This document shows, piece by piece, positions 54,993 to 64,000 of a DNA stretch of 64,000 nucleotides. This stretch comes from Chloromonas sp. AAM2. Taxonomy: Eukaryota > Chlorophyta > Chlorophyceae > Chlamydomonadales > Chlamydomonadaceae. The notes under the pieces were generated by a model that searched no databases, was not told the DNA's origin, and saw only the letters and a program-made list of their open reading frames with translations. The position numbers and the translations under genes are program-made. Every line of letters starts with the position of its first letter. Position 1 is the first letter of the stretch. The stretch spans positions 62,001-126,000 of the forward strand of contig QAXH01006258.1 in assembly GCA_004335635.1 (NCBI GenBank), written 5' to 3'.

Positions 54993-57900
54993 TCAGACGC
55001 TACCCTGCTCTGCCAGCCGCTTAAGCACGCTCAGTAGCGGCGCTGTGCCGCACGCCTGCTTGACTGAGGCGGGCGTGGCGGGTATTGAAAGGCGCAGCGC
55101 GGTCCCGTTGTCGCCGTACAATTGCTGGGCGGCGGAACGGACTGCGGCCTCAAGAGCAAACAGCACGCAGCATGACAGCAGCAGGGGCGGCTCGCCCACA
55201 GCTTTGGCGCTCAGCAAACCCTGCACAGACAGAGCCAGCAGTAGGAGAGCGCTGACGTGTGAGGTGCTGGCTGTAGGCGACCAACGTAGATCAATAACTG
55301 CCCGCCAATGCATTAACAGCAAACAAGGCCCCGTCCTCAAGCATGCAACTGTATCTGCAGATGTCAATCATCAACGCAAAACGTCTGTAACTTAAACCAC
55401 ACGCGTTGCTCATCGTTCGTGTATGACCTTCATGCCTAATCGCACCTTCACCTAACCCTAACCCAATCGCACCTTCTCCTAACCCTAACCCAATCGCACC
55501 TTCAATCCCAGGGGTGAATTCTCGAGCATGGCCACATTGAGCCTGTGTGGCACGCACATGGGCCCCGGCACCTTGTAGCTCCATGTGCTGGCCGTGGTGC
55601 ATGCGCCCGTGACGGGGTCGGACTCCGCGTGCTCCGACAGCATCAGGCCCATGCCAAACGTGAAGGCGCCCTCGATCTGCCCCAAGTCCACAGCTGGATT
55701 CAAGGACCTGTAAGCACACCAGGCTAACAATCAGTGCTCTTGTTGCTGAGTGTGTGGTAACCAACCAGCCATTCTTGCTGCAGCAGCACCCGCAATCAGG
55801 GTCAAGTTAGGGCAAGCCGCAGAGGGAACTCCAAGGCAGGACCCTTAGCCAGCAGTCAATGGTTGAGGTTGCTGGTTTGATCCAGTGCGGTTGGTGATTG
55901 AGTAGTTCTGATAGGGTGGGATGTGTGCCCCCCTTTGGTGGTTGGGCACTTGTTGCTCGGCGTCCTTAGTCATGCGTGATTACGCCTTTCGACGTCCACT
56001 TGCTGCAGCTGTGCTGATTGGAGGCATCTGATAAGATAAACGGACATGCATACTGGGCTCTGGCACATGGAATGACACGAGGTGGTACGCACAGGTGCTG
56101 CAGCATCGCTGTGTTGATGTTGTTGCCAGTGCACAGTGAGTGGCACTGTGTGGCGCAGTCACCATGGGTAACTGAATGGGGCAGCGCCGCGGGGCATGCG
56201 AGCTTCACGCACCTGCCACAGTCGAACAGGATGTCCACGGACAGCACCTGCCGGTCACCTGCATGGGCAGCATGGGGGTGAACATGCATGGTGCATGGGC
56301 CTGGGCCAAACTAGGTCAGGGTGGTGCCCATCATTCTGTGACCGCTGCCCTGATGTGAACTCAATCATATGGCTTGATACAACCCGCATCCAGGCCAGCG
56401 TACCCCCTCGCACCCGTGAGTACGTCCACCTCCACCTCGGCCACCGCCACCCCATACGTGCTCATGTGGTGGAAGGGGTGTGCGGCCGGGGTAATCAGAT
56501 CGGAACCCAGGGTGGCGTCCGCCACCGCCGTCAAGTCAACCTGAAGGGGCAACGAACACACAGGCCAGGGAGAAACAGTGGCTGCCGTGTGCTGAATCCT
56601 TCTCCCAATACAGGCTCTCGTGAAATGTCCGGATGGAGACAGTGCAACGAACACACTTGCCCAGTTTGTGGGCCAATTCTGCTATTAAAATCCGCCTAAT
56701 GCTGACCCACTAACCCTGCATGCCCAGGAAGACTGGTGGCAATTTGCTGGATCTCTGTTCCTCAAGAAGCTGTTCCCGTACAGGCCCTGCTTGTTTTCTG
56801 GAAGATAACTTCTCTTTTCAGGAAAGAGGCGTAACACTGTGCAAGCCTTCTAGTCACCACACTAGACCCAAGCTGGGCATGTGCACATGGCGAGTAGGAC
56901 ACTGCAGTGCCGGGAGTCAGTTGCTCGGCAGTGCGTGCCTACCACTGGTCTGAAGCCGGGGAAAGTGACTGTCTTTGCGATGAGTTGCTGCCATGTAAAC
57001 GACTCGCCCAGCTTCTCTGCGATGGGCCTCAGGCGAGACACAAGCTCGCTGCACGCCTTGCGCACTGCGCCGCAAGCCTGCAAAAAGCACAGCCAGGCTT
57101 GCAATACTGATCAGGATCACTCTACGTGCAGGAAGAGAACTCCTACTGCCTTTCAGGACTGTTGCTACTGTTTGGATGCCCTCCATATGCATTTCTACTC
57201 CTATAAGCACACAGGCAGCAGGCTTCAGCCCTTTCTTCTTCTAGGTCAAGTTGGCAGGCCTCTACGCAGGCAGTGATGGCTGAATCAGATAATTCTTCCA
57301 AGGCATCCATCCCAACAACATCCATCCTAACATCCATCCCAACAACAGCCCAGCTGCGGCAGAGCGCTTGCACTCAATTTGCACACACTTCACAAACTGA
57401 AAGAAACTCGTCATAGGCTCTTTGCGCTCACCGCATCGCTGGTGGTTGATCCGGCCGTGAAGCTGTTATGTGGCAGCGTGTACGAGGACACGTCAGCGGT
57501 GCGCAGCAGGCCGAGGGGCAGCGGCCGCTGGGACGTGGGCAACACCTGTGCACACAAGCAACTCCCTGTACCGTGAAAACTAAATGTGCAAGAAGACTGC
57601 CTGAGCTAGTAGCGTCAGTCCTTAGTTCGCTTGCAAACTAAAAGCCAGGCGGTTGGTTCAATCTGCAAGCTAAAGCTCAAGGGCAGGGCGCCTGACCTGA
57701 GCTGCCATTCGATCAAGTGAAGGCAACAGTCGGGACAGAAGTCTCCTAGACAGTTGACGACCCACTGTCCAGCGCATACAAAGCCTCGGCTCACGTCACA
57801 GAAAAGGTGCCGATAACCATCACAACCCACGGGAAAATGCCAAGGCTCAGCCCCCTTCCTGGATTGAGCTTATACCGCAGCATTCGTCCGCTCGCACCTG

Positions 57901-60900
57901 ACTGAGCTCGTACGCAGCTGTCTGCAGCACCTTGATGCCCAGCCCCTGGCCTATCTCCACACCGGCATGCGCCACACGTATGCTGCCGTCCGCATACACA
58001 TGGACTAGTGCGGTGCGGTGACTGTAGTACAGAGGGTACCTGCAAACACACAAAACACATGCACACTTTCCTTGTCCTTTTACAAGGTCCTGGAAACCAG
58101 GATTGCAAGGGCCGGGAAGACACTTGAAACACGGCACAGGTCTCTAGAGGCAGGGTAAGGCTGCGATGATGAGAGAGCAATGGAACTTTGCATCACATAC
58201 CCCATGGCTTAGTTCCGCTGGCAGGGCCCGACAAGTTGGATAAATGCAACCAAAAGATAACTCTACCTGGATAGCGATTAAAGTCCAGTGATTGCTCACA
58301 GTGCATGCCCTGTTCCACTCACATGCACGGTGTCATGGACAGGCCCCGCTTGCGCCATGTGCTCTGCTTGTTGAAGGCCTGGACCGCCTCCACACGCGCG
58401 GGCCAGTCAACCTTATCCTTGAGCTCCTGCGGCGAACAACAGGCAAGCACAGCATGACACTTATCGAATACAAAGCCACGACGTTATGCTAAACAACAGG
58501 AAAGCAAGGTCATGCATGCCAATGACAGCTGCATGCGTGACTCTGCCGTGCCAAACACAAGGCAGAGCTCCTGCAAAGGGGGCAGAGCAGATGTCCCAAT
58601 TCTGAATAGGTAGGCTGAAGGCTGGCTGGAAGCTTGGCTTGCAAGCATGGCCAGGCGTTGAAGGTCTACCTGCCACATGCGAGGTAGGCTGTACTGCTCA
58701 GCCGGGCCAAGCGGCTTGCCCACACTGTTCACCAAGCCCCCTGCGGTGCAAGCGAGGCAACTTGTTGGCGCGTGGTTGATTGTGACGTGCCCAAACCTTG
58801 CACTCCTCTCCGTCCTGCTCCTCCTGGCACTGTCCCTTGCGTCCCTTCTTGAGAGTTGACACAGCAACACACCTGACGCCAGTACCCATCAGCCCTAGTT
58901 TCAGCAGACCACCTTCCCACGTCCGGCCTACTCCATGCTGTGCTAACACCCACAGTGCCGCACAGGCGCAAGCAACACGTGGCGTGTGCTTGCTTGGTCG
59001 TGCCCACCTGGCGTAGGCTGCCTCATGTTGCGCTCCCTCACAATCAGAGGGTCCATGCACAGGGCCGCGGCCACCCGCTCCATGACCCACTCCATAACAA
59101 TCACTGCGGGGAAGTCACCGGGCGCCCTGCAAATGCGCACATGCGATGGCATCAAGCACCACCAAACCCAACATGGTGATATCTGAATGTGCAAGCACAA
59201 CAACAATAGTCGGAGAGTTGTACTTTCTGAATGTTGATACGGGCCTGTGAATTGTACACGCACATCAACGATAATTGGAGAGAGGGTCTCAACCCAACAC
59301 ACACATGCGACTGCACACCAATACACTCGCACACACAGGACTGGCTGCCCATGTTGAGATTCGATAACTACAGTGATGTTGGACCGTGGCGGAAGGCAGA
59401 ATGATCACAAAACATCATCATGCATGAACACTGCCTCCAAACCAATGCGCACTGCAGCTGCATGCACCACACAGCCTGCCTTGTTCGCCCTATCCCCCCC
59501 CTCATCTTTTGTTTTGCAACATCTTTTGTTTTGCTTTTGTCACCATGCAGCATCAGTTGCCCGCACCTCACAGCAGTGCGTGGCGGCAGGTTGCAGCGCA
59601 GCAGCGTGAACTGAGCCCTGAAGCTGGGCACCTGGTACACATTATCGATCACGCTGATCATACCCGCCACATCTTGACACGAAAGGTTCACGAAACCGCC
59701 AGCCTGCGCACAGGGGCCAAGGCACACAGAGGGATTAAAAGTGTCTCCTGCAACTCGATGATCCCACCCTTCCTTGCATATGACCGGAGATACTGACCGG
59801 AGATACCGGTACGTGCTTGTTTGGGCCTGCCTGCCTACACAAAACACTAATTAAACCCCTGTTTGTTTGCTATGTGCTTGACGACTTGACAGCCCCATCC
59901 TATAGCGTGGGAAAGCGCTAAAACGATACACACACAGGCTATTGCTGTCCCTGGGAACACTTGCGACGTGTCCCCTGACTCCGGACCCAAACAAGCACAT
60001 GGCAGTTGAAAACTGCCAATTATCTCAAGCTACCCAAGTAAACTAGACGGCTAGCCCCTGCAACTTCCCAGCTTCTTGCAACCTTGCTAATCCCTGCTAC
60101 TACCCAAGGCCAGGGTAAGGGCCAGCAGGCATATGAAGTTCCGGTCCACAATAAGCAACAATCAAATACAGGTGGCCATGACCTGACGATAACCTTCACC
60201 TGACTCTCGTGTGGTGCCCGGTCAGGACTGCACACCTTGTCAAGCACACCTGGAGGTGGTTTCCGACTGATCAACACGAGGTTGCAGAACACGAAGCCAT
60301 TCTCCATCACTTCCCAGCACGAGAGTACGCAGGAGAGTAAGCACGAGACAACATAAAAGGGGGAGGGCCACGGCGAGCGTCAACCGCTTCAGAAGCAGTA
60401 GGCCCTTTGCTCACCGTGAGCACTGCATCCATGTCAAGTGCGAGCACCCGGCCCTCCTGGTCGTACCCCACGTCGATGGTCACGTCCACTTCGCAGCGCC
60501 CCGCGATCATGGCCATGTCAGTGTTGCGATTGTTGGCCAGACGAACCTGCAATCAAAGGACAAGCAACGGCACAACAGTGCAAGCAGCGGTTGAATTGGC
60601 CACTGCAGGCCATCACCGGGTTATCAAGCCGAAGGCACGCGGCAGTTGTAGGCAACAACATCATCGCCACCATTTTGTTTCTAACCAACCCTTCAAGGTT
60701 AGTGGCAAATCGTCAGGATTAACGAAGACACTGACAGTACATGAATTCTCATTGACACTCTTGCGTGGTGTGGCTGTATTTGATTCGAGGACTGACCTGT
60801 CGTTTGGTGACGAGGGCGGCCACGGCTGCCGCGGCTGCAAAGCGGGGCGGGGCGGTCACCTTGCCCCCAAAGCCCCCGCCCGCTCGCCGGCACTTCACCT

Positions 60901-63900
60901 CGACCTGCACCACCAGACATGGGTGATACCCTCCATGCTAGCGGCTAGCAAAACGCTTTCCTAAACATCCTACACACAGTTGTGGGGATCAACCCATATG
61001 TTTGCAAGCTGATTGGGCAGCTTGGCAAAAACTGTGACAACTGGTACCGTAGTGGGAACTTGGAACGCCAAAACGCCACACGGCTGGTCTATAGCCTGTC
61101 CAACAATCTTGCGTGAACAGATGGTTCACGATGTGCTAGTCTTTCAGTCCTTGTGCTTGCACAGTGCCTGGGCTGACCTTGTTCTGAGGCACGTTGAGCA
61201 GCGCTGCCACTTGCACCATGGCCATGTCGGTGGCCTGGGTGGACAGGTGCACGCGCATGCAACCGTCCTCGTCAAGCTCCTGGAAGCAGACAAGCACTCA
61301 CAACGCATTGCTATAAGAATGGAGCGGTCATGACCTGCGGCGATGATCGATAATCTGCCAAGAATAGAACAGTGACAAGCAACCCAAAGAGGGGTCCAGA
61401 CCACTGAAGCAGCCGACCAGCGGTATAGCAGATACTTCTGAAGCAAAAGAAGTTCGGCAGTTCTGGGACAATTCGTGTGCAGAGGTCTGTATTACCACCA
61501 GGAACCATTGTGTGTCAGCAAAACATGTGTGTGCGTGTGTGTGAACCGCACATGGGGTGAACAGCGGGGTGAACATGGGCTGACCCTGATGTCGGGTGTA
61601 CATATTGCTATGTTCTGTGTTGTGTTTATACGTGTACATATTGCTATGTTCTGTGTTGTGTTTATACGTGTACATCTGTTCTGTTTATACGCACTCGCCG
61701 TATTCTCTAGCCTACTATACCGCGATCGCTGAGTGCAAGAAAAGACAAACTGCAGGCACTGTCTGCATGCTACTCAGTGCCGAGCCCTGCCACCCACCGC
61801 CACCGCTGTCTGCGGCTCCATGTAGAGGTGCTGCTGGGAGGGCAGGTGCAGGCGCTGCTGCAGCAGGCGCAGGGGCGCTGCTAACACCTTCTCACTCGCA
61901 TCATCTGAAGACGGATGGCAAACAACACGCATCTCAATGCTTGGCAGCTTACGCATGCCCGGGCCGCACATGCCTCATTCGCGCGCCCTCGAGTTAGTTT
62001 AGTATTGCTTAGTATTGCTTATTGCTTAGTTTAGTATTGCTTCTCCCGCATGCCCGTGCTGTGCATGCCCGGATTTCGTGTGGATGAACATAGGCATCCC
62101 AGTTCCACCCAGCGCCCCACTAAGATGTTCAAAGCTGTCTCCAAAAACAGCAGGAAATCCATGCAGGCTACAATGTGGCACAGGCTACATTGTGGCAAGT
62201 GTTTGGAACACGTATTGAGGCGACCCGCTTACGTTTTCCCGTTTCACGTACATTCCGCCCTGGCTGAAATGCTTTGACAGCCTGCGGAATAACTGCCAAC
62301 GCCGGCCAGAAACTGCTGAATGATTGTGACTGCCCGCCAAACCGTTCGTGAGAGCCAGCCCAAACTGGCCTCTTCCTGATACACACAGTCCTCCAAAACC
62401 GTCCCATAACAGTTTCCCACATACAGTCCGCCAAGACCACCCCACACCTGCTCCCTTGACAACACTGCCCTGCCTCTTTCCCGGCGGCAAGTGCGGCATT
62501 TGCTTGGTCAGGTCGTACAGCGCGCCTCGCTCCAGTGCCTGTTGCATGGTGAGCACGGGGGGCGTCTCAGGGGCTTCCACCTCCACCTCCACCAGCCTGG
62601 CTGCCCGCTGGGCGGCCTGGTACGAGTCTGCCAGCACGAGGCCCACTGGCTGCCCGTGGTACATGACCTGGGGGCCGAACACAGGCTCAGTGTCCTGGTC
62701 CTTGGGATCCTTACCCTGCGAGTGACGCAACACATGCAATGGTGCCCTGTGCGTGCAGCCCAATGCACGCACAACATGCACTGTGTTCCTGTGCGCACAG
62801 GTGGCGTTGTAATCGTCTAAGTCAGGCCAGAGCCGGCTGCCCTGTCAGTGGTTGCACATACACTGTGTGCATGGCCCCGTCACAAGTGGACTTGCAAGTA
62901 TTGGATTGACTGTTACGAAAGGCAACTTCAATGGTGGCAATGCTCGCCAGGCGGCTTGATACACGGGCACACAATGCCACAGCTAGCCGGCTTTGCATGC
63001 CCATCCATGCTTAACATATACACTGTGTGCATGGCCCCGCACACACAGGTGCGCTTGCAAGCCGGCGGTCATAAATAAACCGGCCGTGTGGCCGCTCAAA
63101 TGCTATTGAGACGCATCATGCCAAAGCTAGTCAGCTATGTATGTGCAGCTGTTCAGCTTTACATGCTTGCAACAATCCATGCAACCATGGCACGGTGTGC
63201 TGCACAAGCAAGCTGTCTTGCTGAACACCATGCCGGTTCCATTACGCGTATCATGCTTTTCAGAGATTGCATGAGTGAAGTTGAGGTAAGTACTTGATAC
63301 AGGCCACAAATACGCCCATCATGCAGCTCAAATTCGCTCACCGGAATGTCCTGTCGCCCAATGAACCGTACAAAGCCTGGTGCTTGCATGGCGGCCTTAG
63401 TATCCACATTCTTGACTGTGCCCTTGGCTACTTTAGAAGTCACCCATGCTGCGTACAGCGCGCCCTGTGCTTCAGGCACGTCGTCTGAGAACTGAGCAGC
63501 GCCAAGAGCCTGTACGCACAAGCAAGTGTGTGTGTTGCAATCAGAAAAGACACTGCTGTGTCGTCTCTAGCCAGGCGTGTAAAAAGCCAACAACAGTGTT
63601 GTGCGTAGGTACATGACTCTGTGAGTGCAGGGTGGTCCCAGGAACAGCCATGCATGTGTCACGCGGTAGAATCAAGCAGAGCAGCACTCCCATGTCAACG
63701 CCACGAGCACAGGATCCATAGACACAGGTCGTGGTCTCGCGTTTGGCCATACCACAATCTATTATTTTGACTTGAAAACAGGGTATCATGAAGAATGGGC
63801 CAGCGTGCACTCACTGCCGCATTCAACACATGCATTAGACCTACCTGTGAGGCTCTGTCTTGCTTCATACCTAAGCGCTATCACCTTACCGCGGTTATCC

Positions 63901-64000
63901 ATTTAGGATTCAATTACACTGGTATGACGAGAGGCATGCAGGCAACATGGACTCCTGTCATGGTCGCACCTGTAGCAGGGCAACATGGACCCCTGTCATG
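54993..64000 (-). CDS. Aldehyde oxidase (plant AAO type), molybdenum-cofactor part; 5' end outside window
   Basis: Molybdenum hydroxylase that oxidises aldehydes to acids; the plant group includes abscisic- and indole-acetaldehyde oxidases. Exons seen (minus): 63870-63845, 63509-63342, 62715-62448, 61904-61798, 61279-61178, 60904-60797, 60546-60415, 59703-59567, 59126-59008, 58740-58670, 58426-58323, 58039-57898, 57545-57432, 57077-56943, 56540-56414, 56258-56213, 55707-55500, 55220-54993. Phases close, giving the last 779 residues. Motifs in order: GAAQFSDDVPE (start of the Moco domain), GQPVGLVLADS, SQQHLYMEPQT, RRAGGGFGGK, NRNTDMAMIAGR, CNLPPRTAVRAPGDFPA, GVEIGQGLGIK, FTAGSTTSDA, ILFDCGRSLNPAVDLGQIEG and KAVGEPPL with the catalytic Glu. 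The RAPGDFPA version and the AO-like C terminus favour aldehyde oxidase over xanthine dehydrogenase. The 2Fe-2S and FAD domains lie beyond the right edge. Substrate unknown. The 26-nt first exon is the least certain. Confidence 0.93.
55441..55506. repeat. 27-bp telomere-like tandem repeat spanning a 5' splice site
   Basis: Two full 27-bp units (55441-55467, 55468-55494), each containing CCTAACCCTAACCC, plus a partial third unit ending in the exon. Each unit also carries CGCACCTTC, which on the minus strand is GAAG followed by GTGCG, the exact 5' splice site of the penultimate aldehyde oxidase exon. Confidence 0.85.
61443..61472 (+). repeat. Dispersed repeat core (aldehyde oxidase intron)
   Basis: Copy of the core family, again preceded by an AAGCAAAAGAAG-type purine-rich lead, inside the intron between two aldehyde oxidase exons and antisense to that gene. 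Confidence 0.6.
61596..61667. repeat. 36-bp exact tandem duplication (aldehyde oxidase intron)
   Basis: Two identical head-to-tail 36-bp units (61596-61631 and 61632-61667) beginning GTGTACATATTGCTATG, with a third partial start at 61668. Confidence 0.9.
61996..62042. repeat. Simple tandem repeat of TAGTATTGCT
   Basis: Three to four copies of a 10-bp word TAGTATTGCT, with TTAG spacers, in the intron between two aldehyde oxidase exons. Confidence 0.7.
62844..63062. repeat. Direct repeat about 169 bp apart (aldehyde oxidase intron)
   Basis: The block ACACTGTGTGCATGGCCCCG occurs at about 62854-62878 and again at about 63020-63044, each followed by a GTGSRCTTGCAAG word and flanked by AGCCGGCT-type sequence. 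This indicates a diverged local duplication. Confidence 0.65.
63941..64000. repeat. Two-copy 22-bp direct repeat at the right edge
   Basis: GGCAACATGGACTCCTGTCA and its one-mismatch copy lie at 63941-63962 and 63979-64000. Further copies may continue past the window edge. Part of this may belong to an upstream aldehyde oxidase exon, since a GTGCGA donor-like site lies between the copies. Confidence 0.65.

Noticed and set aside
54993..64000. Xanthine dehydrogenase rather than aldehyde oxidase
   Set aside because: The motif after the conserved Arg is RAPGDFPA where xanthine dehydrogenase has a Gly-Phe-Gly-Gly pattern, and the C terminus matches plant aldehyde oxidase.

Overview
The window is nuclear DNA from a green alga, most likely a flagellated, sexual chlorophycean. 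Every confidently identified gene except the first is cut by many short GT-AG introns, and there are no operons. The gene content is plant-like and algal: a chloroplast-type ABCB26/TAP1 transporter, a plant-type aldehyde oxidase, a plant-type FAN1 with an N-terminal HIRAN domain, an OPR/FASTK-like helical-repeat protein, the gamete fusogen HAP2/GCS1 and a sperm-tail PG-rich repeat (axonemal) protein. Non-coding DNA is rich in short tandem and dispersed repeats. One 29-base N gap lies inside a CA microsatellite. The species cannot be named from the sequence alone.

Layout, left to right: an unrecognised, possibly mitochondrial protein (257-1366, minus); a divergent SMC ATPase of about 1501 residues (2301-10445, minus); an ABCB26-like half transporter (11701-19556, minus) divergent from the retromer subunit VPS26 (19974-23515, plus); HAP2/GCS1 (24875-30185, minus) divergent from a PG-rich repeat flagellar protein (30576-32236, plus); an OPR/FASTK-like protein (34041-36506, plus); AP endonuclease 2 (37173-42384, minus); Fanconi-associated nuclease FAN1 (44171-52466, minus); and the 3' two thirds of an aldehyde oxidase (54993 to the right edge, minus).

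Exon models were built by hand. Reading phases close across all introns in the SMC, ABCB, VPS26, HAP2, PG-rich, OPR, APE2, FAN1 and aldehyde oxidase genes, which supports the predicted lengths (1501, 789, 480, 866, 234, 528, 551, 1347 and at least 779 residues). Three genes concern chromosome structure or DNA repair (SMC, APE2, FAN1) and two concern gametes and flagella (HAP2 and the PG-rich protein, which share a 390-bp intergenic region). I see no evidence of a single pathway across the window.

Most notable are an SMC paralogue that fits none of the six standard eukaryotic classes cleanly and carries a roughly 180-residue charged insertion in one coiled-coil arm; the HAP2/axonemal divergent pair; an APE2 that ends in a PCNA-binding motif in place of a GRF zinc finger; an aldehyde-oxidase 5' splice site triplicated by a 27-bp telomere-like repeat; a VPS26 start codon that forms the whole coding part of exon 1; and a family of dispersed short repeats with a shared core.
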